A stretch of 5,141 nucleotides of DNA from Deltaproteobacteria bacterium (GCA_009993495.1 JAACTI010000022.1:1-5141); one strand, 5' to 3'; numbered from the stretch's first letter, positions 1 through 5,141 are shown. Made by a program: numbers and translations. The notes: generated by a model from the sequence alone, not told the origin.

Positions 1-1
1 A

Positions 2-571
2 CCGGGGGAGGATGGCGCGCTTTTATGCTGGGCCGCCGCCAGTACTGATGCGTTTGAACAGGCTTGCCCCTTGCGTTTCCCTACTCCGGCCGCGCCAGCC
101 ACCGCCGCCCGGCTGGAACAAAGAAAAATTGATTATTCCGCCTTGGTTCAAACGACCAAAGATTTGATCAACCGCCATCAATTCACCCTGATTGAAGGGT
201 CTGGTGGCCTAATGGTGCCTCTGGCCGGAGGGATTCTGGTCGCCGATCTGGTGCGCGATCTGGATCTGCCGTTGCTGGTGGTAGCTGATGCCCAACTGGG
301 GACACTTAACCATAGTTTGTTAACCCTTTTAGCTGCGCGCTATTTTGAGCTGAATCTGGCGGGCTATGTGATTAACCGTATGCCGTCGTCTCCTTTGGCT
401 GCCGAAAAAGCCGTTCCCCACGATCTGGCGTCCCTGACTTATGCTGAATTGCTTGGTGTTTTGCCTGAAATCACGGGAAATCCGCGCGAAGTCGTGCAGC
501 AAATGGCAGAGTGTTTACCGCAACTTCCCACCTGGAGCCTTTGGCGACAGCACTTGCCCCCCTTGCCCTGA
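2..571 (+). CDS. bioD: Dethiobiotin synthetase, 5'-truncated by the window edge
   Basis: BioD closes the ureido ring of 7,8-diaminopelargonate with CO2 and ATP to give dethiobiotin, the penultimate step of biotin synthesis in the cytosol. The frame is open from base 2 and gives about 189 residues; BioD is usually about 225-240. The roughly 50 missing N-terminal residues would hold the P-loop and the catalytic lysine. Visible family features are the IEGSGGLMVPL segment (fragment residues about 64-74, the VEGAGG motif whose glutamate contacts substrate/ATP), DLPLLVVADAQLGTLNHSLLT (the conserved LGxxNHxLLT strand-helix), the GYVINR strand, and a GVLPEI segment near the end. A TTG at 71 lies in the frame but is not the real start, because homology continues upstream (PLRFPTPAAP corresponds to the family's 'P..F..P.SPH' region). 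Its stop lies 6 bp from the stop of the convergent gene. Whether other bio genes lie upstream cannot be seen. Confidence 0.93.
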   Translation, partial: PGEDGALLCWAAASTDAFEQACPLRFPTPAAPATAARLEQRKIDYSALVQTTKDLINRHQFTLIEGSGGLMVPLAGGILVADLVRDLDLPLLVVADAQLGTLNHSLLTLLAARYFELNLAGYVINRMPSSPLAAEKAVPHDLASLTYAELLGVLPEITGNPREVVQQMAECLPQLPTWSLWRQHLPPLP

Positions 572-577
572 TCTTTT

Positions 578-1099
578 TTAGGGGAGGGCAGATTCCGGTC
601 GAACAAAAAATCGAAAAATTCGTTTCTTGCCATCATCCAGCTGGCTGCCTACCTTAATCATCGTCTCGCCCCTCTCCGGTAAAAAAATCGCGCAACGCCA
701 GGTTTGCTCCTCAGCGACAAGTCTGACTGTATCCAGAGTGCGATCATCTGCCGTAAACAGGCGCACCGCAGCTTGGCCCTTGAGGAGTTGCCGTCCTGAT
801 TTCGCCTCACGAAAGGTCAGAGCAACCCGGTAATTCGCCTTTTCCGGCAGGTTTTCTGATGCCGGTGGTTGAACCCGCAAAGGAACCAACCGCGCCTCGG
901 CAATGACCCCGCGAACAAGCTCCTGCCCCAAGGCAATTTCACGGATGGAAGACGGTTGAGATGAGGAGGGTGTGGGTTGATTAAGCGTCTGTGAACCCTG
1001 GCTTGTCGGTGCAATTTGACTGAAATCGACAACCGCCGCGAAGCTTGTGGATACGCCCAGCCCTAAAAACAGACAAATGGTTGAAATAAAGCAAAACAC
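578..1099 (-). CDS. Small exported protein of unknown function
   Basis: I do not recognise this 173-residue protein. Residues 1-21 are hydrophobic (MFCFISTICLFLGLGV, then STSFA-A) and look like a Sec signal peptide with a possible cut near residue 21. The segment before the hydrophobic core has no lysine or arginine, which is unusual. A Ser/Thr/Pro/Gln-rich linker (about 31-52) follows. The C-terminal domain (about 60-170) has alternating hydrophobic residues and ends in a strand-turn-strand pattern (LVAEEQTWRCAIFLPERG, then a K-rich turn and FRFFV), suggesting an all-beta, Ig-like fold resembling FixH/YtkA-type domains. That is an inference from pattern only. The GTG start is well fixed: a TAA stop sits immediately before it in frame, and AGGAGG (1108-1113) lies 8 nt upstream. 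A TATAAT box lies just behind, and a terminator separates it from the upstream operon, so it is probably transcribed alone. A periplasmic location is likely. Confidence 0.75.
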   Translation of the reverse strand: MFCFISTICLFLGLGVSTSFAAVVDFSQIAPTSQGSQTLNQPTPSSSQPSSIREIALGQELVRGVIAEARLVPLRVQPPASENLPEKANYRVALTFREAKSGRQLLKGQAAVRLFTADDRTLDTVRLVAEEQTWRCAIFLPERGETMIKVGSQLDDGKKRIFRFFVRPESALP

Positions 1100-1107
1100 T
1101 TAAGACT

Positions 1108-1113
1108 CCTCCT
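1108..1113 (-). promoter_or_regulatory. Strong ribosome binding site that fixes a GTG start
   Basis: The - strand reads AGGAGG, a perfect anti-16S match, 8 nt before the GTG at 1099. With the in-frame TAA directly before the GTG, it sets the start of the exported protein gene despite the non-ATG codon. Confidence 0.8.
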
Positions 1114-1130
1114 GTTTTATGCAGGGTGCC

Positions 1131-1136
1131 ATTATA
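1131..1136 (-). promoter_or_regulatory. Candidate -10 box for the exported-protein gene
   Basis: The - strand reads TATAAT, a perfect sigma-70 -10 hexamer, 17 nt upstream of the AGGAGG. No good -35 is seen: the hexamer 17 bp further upstream (about 1154-1159) is T-rich and overlaps the T-run of the preceding terminator. Transcription would start near 1124, giving a leader of about 25 nt. Position after a terminator and before an isolated gene supports the call; the missing -35 limits it. Confidence 0.45.
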
Positions 1137-1152
1137 CCCAGATCCGGAGGGG

Positions 1153-1176
1153 AAAAAAGGCAGGATTTCGCCTTTT
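1153..1176 (-). terminator. Rho-independent terminator closing the five-gene operon
   Basis: Arms at 1155-1161 (AAAAGGC on the + strand) and 1170-1176 (GCCTTTT) form a perfect 7-bp stem with an 8-nt loop. On the - strand the stem is followed by a continuous run of six T (1153-1158, partly in the arm). It begins 22 bp beyond the stop of the last operon gene. The A/T tracts on both sides could allow some function on the + strand as well, but the run fits the - strand better. Confidence 0.75.
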
Positions 1177-1198
1177 GAGGAAAAATTTGCACCCGGAA

Positions 1199-1480
1199 TT
1201 AACGAGGACTTCCACAGGCAGGACAATAGCGCCAGAGTGAAATCAGCGGTTGGCCACAGTTGCAGGTAGATTTCTGAACAATTTTCCGCCGCCGAAAGTG
1301 CAACACCGGTAAAAACGCGGCAATTAGCAGATTGACCGCGATCAGAATTTTCGCGGGCCAGCTGACAATCACCAGGCTTTCTCGCGTGCAGTAACCGCAT
1401 GAATAGCTCCAGTAGTTATACAGAAAGAGCCCAATAGCACAGAATGTCACCCATATCAGGATGTGATATTTTTTCTTCAT
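1199..1480 (-). CDS. Small two-helix membrane protein with CGYC loop and C-terminal zinc ribbon
   Basis: I do not recognise a named family for this 93-residue protein. It starts MKKK, then a first membrane helix (about 7-24), a short loop with CGYC (Cys28/Cys31), a second helix (about 43-60), a basic patch HFRRRK (61-66), and a ribbon-like tail with CNCG (Cys73/Cys75) and CPACG (Cys86/Cys89). The positive-inside rule places both ends in the cytosol and the CGYC loop in the periplasm. CGYC is also the active-site motif of DsbC, but no thioredoxin fold is present, so this is only a similarity of motif. The ATG overlaps the stop of the upstream gene as ATGA (1477-1480), which implies translational coupling. 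It is the last gene before the terminator. A role in metal binding or thiol redox beside the ABC transporter is an inference. Confidence 0.75.
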   Translation of the reverse strand: MKKKYHILIWVTFCAIGLFLYNYWSYSCGYCTRESLVIVSWPAKILIAVNLLIAAFLPVLHFRRRKIVQKSTCNCGQPLISLWRYCPACGSPR

Positions 1481-1728
1481 GGCTGGCCTCCGCCCTTATT
1501 TCCACAGAAGGGACAGAACATTTGGCCGACAAACTTGCGATTTTGGCAGATGTGACAACTTTCGTTGAGTCGTTGACGGCAATGCGGGCAAACAACCCAA
1601 TCCAGTTCAACAAATTTTCCACAGCCCGGGCAATCAACGGCGATCAGAGGCTCAACCGGCACGCGGCTAAACTCATCCTGAAGTTTCACCAACAGCAGCG
1701 CCAATATCATTAAGAGCAAAAAAACCAC
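1477..1728 (-). CDS. Small membrane-anchored protein with four CxxC motifs (double zinc ribbon-like)
   Basis: This 83-residue protein has one N-terminal hydrophobic helix (about 2-15) followed by a cysteine-rich soluble part. Four pairs are visible: CPGC (33-36), CPHC (47-50), CHIC (58-61) and CPFC (72-75). Two consecutive four-cysteine zinc ribbons, as in the double zinc ribbon (DZR) class, is the natural reading; iron-sulfur or other metal binding is possible. Orientation is unclear: no positive charge precedes the helix and a lysine follows it, which weakly favours a cytosolic ribbon. The start is a GTG at 1728 supported by GGAG at 1735-1738 with 6-nt spacing; an internal ATG (residue 7) would cut into the helix and has no such site. 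Only 12 bp separate it from the ATPase stop, and it overlaps the next gene by ATGA, so it belongs to the transporter operon. Function is not known. Confidence 0.78.
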   Translation of the reverse strand: MVFLLLMILALLLVKLQDEFSRVPVEPLIAVDCPGCGKFVELDWVVCPHCRQRLNESCHICQNRKFVGQMFCPFCGNKGGGQP

Positions 1729-1740
1729 GTTAAACTCCGA

Positions 1741-2448
1741 TCATCCGACCCGAGCGACGGCTTGGGGGGTGCGCGCAGTGTCTGTTGCCATGACACCGTC
1801 ACGCAAAATCAGGGTGCGGTCAAAATAGGGGCGATTTTCCATATTATGGCTGACCATGACAATGGTTTGCCCCTCTTCGTTCAAGCGACGGAACAATGAC
1901 ATAATCTCTTCACTGGTCGATTGATCAAGGCTGCCGGTCGGTTCGTCTGCCAGCAGCAGTGGCGGGTCGTTTACCAGTGCCCGTGCAATAGCAACCCGTT
2001 CCTGTTCACCGCCTGAAAGTTGATTAGGCAGGTGCTTCAAGCGCGATCCCAGACCGACCCGCTCCAGAACAGCCCTAGCTTTGGATCTTTTTTCGGCTGA
2101 GGGCATTTTTTTTACCGCCAGGGGCAGCATGACATTTTCCACGGCGGTCAAATAGGGAATCAGATGAAACGACTGGAAAACAAAACCCAGATATTCGCGC
2201 CGGAAATCTGCACGCTTTTCGGAATGAAGCGCATAAAGGTCAATATCATCCACCAGAACCTTACCGGCGCTGGGATGGCAAAGCCCGCCCAGAACGGTAA
2301 GAAATGTGCTTTTGCCCGAACCGGATGGGCCCATAACACCGAGAAAGCAGCCTTCTTCTACCGCAAGATTAAGACCGTTTAGTGCCATGACAGAGTCCGC
2401 TTCTGTCGCATAACGCTTTGCCACATTTTTAAGCTGAAGGAAAGCCAT
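1741..2448 (-). CDS. ABC transporter ATP-binding protein, LolD/MacB type
   Basis: This 235-residue subunit hydrolyses ATP at the cytosolic face of the inner membrane to drive the adjacent FtsX/MacB-type permease. All ABC motifs are intact (numbered from the chosen ATG): Walker A GPSGSGKST (40-48), Q-loop Gln92 in FVFQSFHLIPYLT, signature LSGGEQER (144-151), Walker B LLLADEPT (164-171) with catalytic Glu169, D-loop SLD, and H-loop His201. The LSGGEQ signature and the FQSFHLIPYLTAVENV stretch are typical of the LolD/MacB/FtsE group, which powers mechanotransmission-type transporters or lipoprotein release rather than small-molecule import. An in-frame TTG lies one codon upstream, but AAGGAA (2455-2460) sits 6 nt from the ATG at 2448 and only 3 nt from the TTG, so the ATG is preferred. 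It lies 18 bp after the permease stop. The substrate cannot be read from this subunit. Confidence 0.93.
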   Translation of the reverse strand: MAFLQLKNVAKRYATEADSVMALNGLNLAVEEGCFLGVMGPSGSGKSTFLTVLGGLCHPSAGKVLVDDIDLYALHSEKRADFRREYLGFVFQSFHLIPYLTAVENVMLPLAVKKMPSAEKRSKARAVLERVGLGSRLKHLPNQLSGGEQERVAIARALVNDPPLLLADEPTGSLDQSTSEEIMSLFRRLNEEGQTIVMVSHNMENRPYFDRTLILRDGVMATDTARTPQAVARVG

Positions 2449-2466
2449 CAAAAGTTCCTTTTGGGT

Positions 2467-3624
2467 TTAAAGGGCGCGCAGGGCTTCGGTCGGATCAAGC
2501 CGACTGGCCTTAAGGGCCGGGTAAAAAGAGGCGGCGGTCCCCACGATTAACGCCAGAAAAATCGAACCCAACCCCAGACGAAAATCCCAGTGAAGCGCGC
2601 GGTGCTCTTCGGTCATAAGCGGTAGAATCAGCTGGGTTGCCCCCATCCCTACCAGAAAACCAAGGGCACCGGCGACCAGACTGACCAGTGAAGATTCAAA
2701 CAAGATCAGGCGCATGATATGGGCACGTCTGAAACCCAGAGCGCGGAAAATACCGATTTCCCGGGTGCGTTCATTGACCGAACCCATCATGGTCACAAAA
2801 ACCACCAGCGCTCCAATGAGCAACACCACGGCAGCAATCGCCAGGGAGAAATTTCGAAATTGCTCCAAGGCATGCATGCGGGTTTTAACAACCTGCTGAA
2901 TGGCGCTGACATTGGCCCCAGGCAAAACCTGGCTGATCTGCATCACCATGTCGTCAACCGGGCAATCACTACACAAAGCTGCAACTTCGACCAGCGAAAC
3001 CCTGCCCTCTTTACCCAATAGACGCTGTAAGCTTGGCAGGGCAACCACCAGAATTTGATCGTCCTGCGACCCTGTCGCCGCCAAAATGCCCGTCAGAGTG
3101 AAGGCTTCACCGGCAATTTCAACCTGCTCACCAAGGGTTAAACCTAGTTTGCGCGCCAGAGTTTCACCGGCCACCATGTCATGATCCGCCGATAGGGGGC
3201 GGCCATTAACCGACCACCACTTTTTCAGGATAAATTCTTTTTCCGGATCAACCCCCATGATCATCACCCGTTGGCCACGAACGTCCAGGGCACCCAGCAC
3301 CTTGGGGGCCACGATTGCGATATTGCGCTGATTGGGAATTGTCTCAATCAGCGCAATATCGGCTTGACGAATTTCTTGCGGGTCAACCGAGACGCCGCCC
3401 AAGGTGATCCCGCCATAACTCAGGGACAAATCGTCGCTCTGGGGCGTAATCAGGATATTGGCCCCATAATTCTCCATTTTATGCTGGACATCTTCGGTTA
3501 AGGAGGTCGCGAGGGAGACCAAGGTAACAACGGTTGCAACTCCAATCAAAAGCCCGCTCACCAGAAAGACCAGACGACTTTTGCGGCGGCGCAGATTGTT
3601 CAACGCAATGGTTTCGAGTTTCAT
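2467..3624 (-). CDS. FtsX/MacB-type ABC transporter permease with periplasmic CSDC
   Basis: This 385-residue protein has the architecture of the MacB/LolC/FtsX superfamily: a short cytosolic start (LETIALNNLRRRKSR), a first membrane helix (about 18-40), a large periplasmic MacB_PCD-like domain (about 41-255), and an FtsX domain with three helices (about 258-283, 305-335, 348-372). Typical FtsX motifs are present: NERTREIGIFRALGFRR after helix 2 (the coupling region that meets the ATPase) and the closing YPALKASRLDPTEALRAL. Length is near the usual 380-410. Its only cysteines, Cys218 and Cys221, form CSDC inside the periplasmic domain. The ATG is preceded by AGAGG with 5-nt spacing. It lies 25 bp after the DUF2318 gene and 18 bp before its ATPase. 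Permeases of this class beside DUF2318 genes occur in P19/FTR1 iron loci, which suggests but does not prove a metal or redox role. One permease gene is present, so a homodimer is expected. Confidence 0.92.
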   Translation of the reverse strand: MKLETIALNNLRRRKSRLVFLVSGLLIGVATVVTLVSLATSLTEDVQHKMENYGANILITPQSDDLSLSYGGITLGGVSVDPQEIRQADIALIETIPNQRNIAIVAPKVLGALDVRGQRVMIMGVDPEKEFILKKWWSVNGRPLSADHDMVAGETLARKLGLTLGEQVEIAGEAFTLTGILAATGSQDDQILVVALPSLQRLLGKEGRVSLVEVAALCSDCPVDDMVMQISQVLPGANVSAIQQVVKTRMHALEQFRNFSLAIAAVVLLIGALVVFVTMMGSVNERTREIGIFRALGFRRAHIMRLILFESSLVSLVAGALGFLVGMGATQLILPLMTEEHRALHWDFRLGLGSIFLALIVGTAASFYPALKASRLDPTEALRAL

Positions 3625-3649
3625 TGATGCCTCTTTGGATTACGAATCT

Positions 3650-4171
3650 CTAAATGCCGAAATACCCGCCGCCCTTCAACAGATCCGCCTGACTGATCAA
3701 CACTTCGTTATTTTCGGTTTTGCGCGCCAGGGGTGCCGGATTGCAGCCACCCTTGACTTCGTTGATCAGGTCGGTGCGAAACTGCTGGCCGCAATTATTG
3801 CAGACCATAAACTCACCCGACTGGCGGTAGCCTTTCCTCTCTTTGTAGCAGACATCGCAGGCATCAAAGGCAGCGCGAATTTGACCATCAACACTCTTAA
3901 CGACAAAAAAATCAATCTGACCCTTGTCGGTTTCAAAGGTAAAAAAATGTGCCTGGCCATCATCAATATTTTTTAGGGGCATACGTACATAGCCATTTTC
4001 CGCCTTCACGGTTGCCGGCCCATCACTTGTCCCCTGCCCTATCAGCAGAAAACCTGCAACGGCAATTGCGACAACAACTCCCAAAAGGCCGATGATCTTT
4101 CCGGTGTGTGGTGGTTTTTTTGCGCTGAACAGATCTTTTTTCTCTTGGCGTTCCTGGTGAACAGGCTTCAT
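3650..4171 (-). CDS. DUF2318 / FtrD-like membrane-anchored cysteine protein (putative Fe-S protein)
   Basis: This 173-residue protein has a basic cytosolic start (about 1-24), one membrane helix (about 25-44) and a periplasmic domain that I recognise as DUF2318 (the Pfam family named FtrD-like, putatively iron-sulfur-containing). Its hallmarks are complete: YVRMPLKNIDDGQAHFF (61-77), FFVVKSVDGQIRAAFDACDVC (Cys105/Cys108), KGYRQ, MVCNNCG (Cys124/Cys127) and INEVKGGCNPAPL (Cys143). In FtrABCD and P19/FTR1 systems this family accompanies ferrous-iron uptake and is thought to move electrons; that role is inferred here. An in-frame ATG at 4204 would add 11 residues but lacks a ribosome site, whereas AAGGAG at 4180-4185 lies 8 nt before the ATG at 4171, so the shorter form is chosen. 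It is first in the operon; the permease follows after 25 bp. Larger polytopic DUF2318 versions exist; this one is the short single-helix form. Confidence 0.9.
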   Translation of the reverse strand: MKPVHQERQEKKDLFSAKKPPHTGKIIGLLGVVVAIAVAGFLLIGQGTSDGPATVKAENGYVRMPLKNIDDGQAHFFTFETDKGQIDFFVVKSVDGQIRAAFDACDVCYKERKGYRQSGEFMVCNNCGQQFRTDLINEVKGGCNPAPLARKTENNEVLISQADLLKGGGYFGI

Positions 4172-4179
4172 ACGTCGCT

Positions 4180-4185
4180 CTCCTT
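4180..4185 (-). promoter_or_regulatory. Ribosome binding site deciding the DUF2318 start
   Basis: The - strand reads AAGGAG 8 nt before the ATG at 4171. The alternative upstream ATG at 4204 has no purine-rich site in the preceding bases, so this site favours the shorter protein. Confidence 0.7.
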
Positions 4186-4362
4186 CGTTGACGGGGTTAA
4201 ACATAAAATTGCGGACTAGGGTTATGGGGGGATACCAAGGGACAACAAGCCATGGCCTTAGCTGGTTATCACGATACGTGCCAGTTCATATTTTTTTAAT
4301 AACACACTGAAATTACCTTGAATTTTTCTCTAAGATCACTCTTCTGAGCGGCGGCGGAACAA

Positions 4363-4414
4363 ACAGAAATGCAGAATATTCTCCTAAAGGCTGGAGGATA
4401 TTCTGCATTTCTGT
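4363..4414. repeat. Long inverted repeat (22-bp arms, 8-nt loop) downstream of gspB
   Basis: The arms 4363-4384 and 4393-4414 are reverse complements except for one position (T4380 against G4397, which can pair as G-U when the + strand is transcribed). The loop 4385-4392 is TAAAGGCT. It begins 36 bp beyond the gspB stop. On the - strand the stem is followed by a loosely T-rich stretch (TTTCTG, then TTTGTTCC) rather than a clean T-run, so it could be a terminator or 3'-end stabilising hairpin for gspAB. It could also be a dispersed palindromic repeat of the genome. Confidence 0.8.
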
Positions 4415-4450
4415 GGTCACATAAATCACTTTGGGCGGAAAATATTCGGC

Positions 4451-5089
4451 TTATTCCGGCGCAAGCCGTAACGCGAATTCTTGTCCGCGCCATTGCATCA
4501 CGACCCGGTCGGGCTGAATATCCACCACCTCGGCGCCCTCTATCGAGGTTCCGCGCATGACTGGCAGATCGTTAAGAATTGCAATTCTTTCACCAGGATT
4601 TTTTTGATAAACGATGCCAGTCAGTTTTAAAAAAGGCAGGCCATCAGCGTTCAGGGCCCTTGGTTCCAGGGGGAGGGAGGGTTGAGCGGACGCCGGCGCT
4701 TGGGGCGTGCGCGAGGAAGGCAATTCCGGTTTTTGCAAGGGCACATTTAGAGGCGCGGGCTGAACCTTGACCGGGATTTCAGCCACCGACCCTGGAGGAT
4801 CCACCGGTTCGGCGGGAAGAACCATCGGTTGCGGTGACACTGCTGGCGTCGACGCAATCGGTACCTGTGGTGATGGAACCGCGCCCAGCGGACTAAAATA
4901 CCACCAGAACCCAGTTGCGGTTGCCACCAAAGTCCCGAAAAAAACGGCGACGAGAAGAAACCCGCTGGGTTGACGCGCGCCGGCGCTTGACGAACGCTTA
5001 AGAATATCGCGAGCAATATCGACCCCTCCAGAACCCATCGCGGCTTTCTCTTCTTCAAGTTTCCTTAACGCCTTCAGAATGGAACTCAT
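4451..5089 (-). CDS. gspB: Type II secretion accessory protein GspB (T2SSB family)
   Basis: GspB (ExeB-like) works with the ATPase GspA at the inner membrane and peptidoglycan to help place or assemble the secretin GspD of the type II secretion system. The 212-residue protein opens with the diagnostic MSSILKALRKLEEEKA, followed by a basic cytosolic segment to about residue 41, one membrane helix (about 43-66), a long Pro/Ala/Ser/Val-rich periplasmic linker (about 68-140) and a compact C-terminal T2SSB domain (about 145-212, from LPFLKLTGIVYQ through ERIAILND, and ending WRGQEFALRL). A GGAG (5098-5101) stands 8 nt before the ATG. The ATG overlaps the TGA of the upstream frame (ATGA at 5086-5089), as expected for a coupled gspA-gspB pair. 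No other gsp genes are in view; gspAB often lies apart from the main gsp cluster. Confidence 0.88.
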   Translation of the reverse strand: MSSILKALRKLEEEKAAMGSGGVDIARDILKRSSSAGARQPSGFLLVAVFFGTLVATATGFWWYFSPLGAVPSPQVPIASTPAVSPQPMVLPAEPVDPPGSVAEIPVKVQPAPLNVPLQKPELPSSRTPQAPASAQPSLPLEPRALNADGLPFLKLTGIVYQKNPGERIAILNDLPVMRGTSIEGAEVVDIQPDRVVMQWRGQEFALRLAPE

Positions 5090-5141
5090 GGTCTCGACTC
5101 CGCAGCAAGCGAGGGGGTATTGACTCCCGTCAGGCGGTAAA
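5086..5141 (-). CDS. C-terminal end of the gene upstream of gspB, probably gspA (partial)
   Basis: One - strand frame entering from the right edge is open (YRLTGVNTPSLAAESRP) and ends in a TGA that overlaps the gspB start as ATGA. Only 17 codons are visible, too few to identify a family. The assignment to the AAA-type ATPase GspA (ExeA) rests on position and the usual gspA-gspB order. The frame in phase with gspB is also open across this stretch, so an N-terminally longer GspB cannot be formally excluded, but the family N-terminus and the ribosome site argue against it. Confidence 0.5.
   Translation of the reverse strand, partial: YRLTGVNTPSLAAESRP

Larger units (their letters stand above)
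4172..4450. other. Intergenic region between gspB and the DUF2318-ABC operon
   Basis: This 279-bp gap should hold the end of the gspB transcript and the promoter of the five-gene operon. It contains a long inverted repeat (4363-4414), an AT-rich patch around 4290-4335, and two similar GGTTAT(N3-5)GATAC sites (4220-4235 and 4264-4277). I see no convincing -35/-10 pair; TATGAA near 4287-4292 on the - strand is the best -10-like hexamer, without a good -35. No convincing Fur box was seen. No credible coding sequence lies here on either strand. Confidence 0.6.

Noticed and set aside
71..571. TTG at 71 as the start of a short complete protein.
   Set aside because: BioD homology continues upstream of it to the window edge, so the gene is simply truncated by the window.
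551..590. C-rich and G-rich tracts around the bioD stop with a six-T run, considered as a terminator shared by the convergent genes.
   Set aside because: The best pairing is only 4 bp, then a mismatch, then about 4 bp partly G-U, and the T-run lies in the loop rather than after the stem on either strand.
1477..1728. The 83-codon and 93-codon frames as chance open frames.
   Set aside because: The rejection was reversed: regular CxxC motifs, hydrophobic helices, an ATGA overlap, ribosome sites and tight spacing all support real genes.
2449..2451. TTG at 2451 as the start of the ATPase.
   Set aside because: The ATG one codon later has a better distance (6 nt) to the AAGGAA site.
3581..3976. 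A + strand open frame of 131 codons antisense to the DUF2318 gene.
   Set aside because: It is the shadow of a gene with clear family motifs on the other strand and shows no domain of its own.
4205..4335. A Fur box or other known iron-regulator site upstream of the DUF2318 gene.
   Set aside because: AT-rich patches such as TAATTTCAG and GTGTTATTA do not form the GATAAT-type repeats expected of Fur.
4369..4560. A + strand open frame starting inside the hairpin.
   Set aside because: It begins in the inverted repeat and runs antisense through the end of gspB, with no ribosome site and no recognisable protein character.

Overview
The window reads as a piece of an ordinary bacterial chromosome from a Gram-negative organism. 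It carries the start of a type II secretion gspA/gspB pair, a periplasm-facing MacB/FtsX-type ABC transporter and a biotin-synthesis gene. The style of GspB and the pairing of a DUF2318 protein with an ABC transporter make me lean towards Desulfuromonadales or a related Desulfobacterota/Proteobacteria lineage. That is an impression from remembered sequences, not a measurement. Base composition looks moderately GC-rich. No mobile element, tRNA, rRNA or CRISPR array was seen.

Layout from left to right. A 5'-truncated bioD (dethiobiotin synthetase) runs on the + strand to 571. All other genes lie on the - strand, so they are transcribed from right to left. In transcription order these are: the last codons of a gene that is probably gspA (right edge); gspB (5089-4451), joined to it by an ATGA overlap; a 279-bp intergenic stretch with a near-perfect 22-bp inverted repeat (4363-4414); then a tight five-gene run. 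The run holds a DUF2318/FtrD-like membrane protein (4171-3650), an FtsX/MacB-type permease (3624-2467), its ATPase (2448-1741), and two small cysteine-rich membrane proteins (1728-1477 and 1480-1199). It closes with a clear intrinsic terminator at 1153-1176. A separate gene for a small exported protein of unknown function (1099-578) follows, with its own TATAAT box and a strong ribosome binding site. It converges on bioD with only 6 bp between the stop codons.

The most interesting part is the five-gene run. DUF2318 plus an FtsX-type permease plus a LolD/MacB-type ATPase matches part of the P19/FTR1 ferrous-iron uptake loci (Campylobacter p19 locus type). Here no FTR1 or P19 gene lies directly upstream, and two small CxxC-rich membrane proteins stand where thioredoxin-like proteins stand in Campylobacter. 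The permease has only two cysteines, a CSDC pair in its predicted periplasmic domain, and the last small protein carries a CGYC motif predicted to face the periplasm. This suggests a stand-alone cysteine/metal or redox module at the inner membrane. The sequence alone does not show its substrate.
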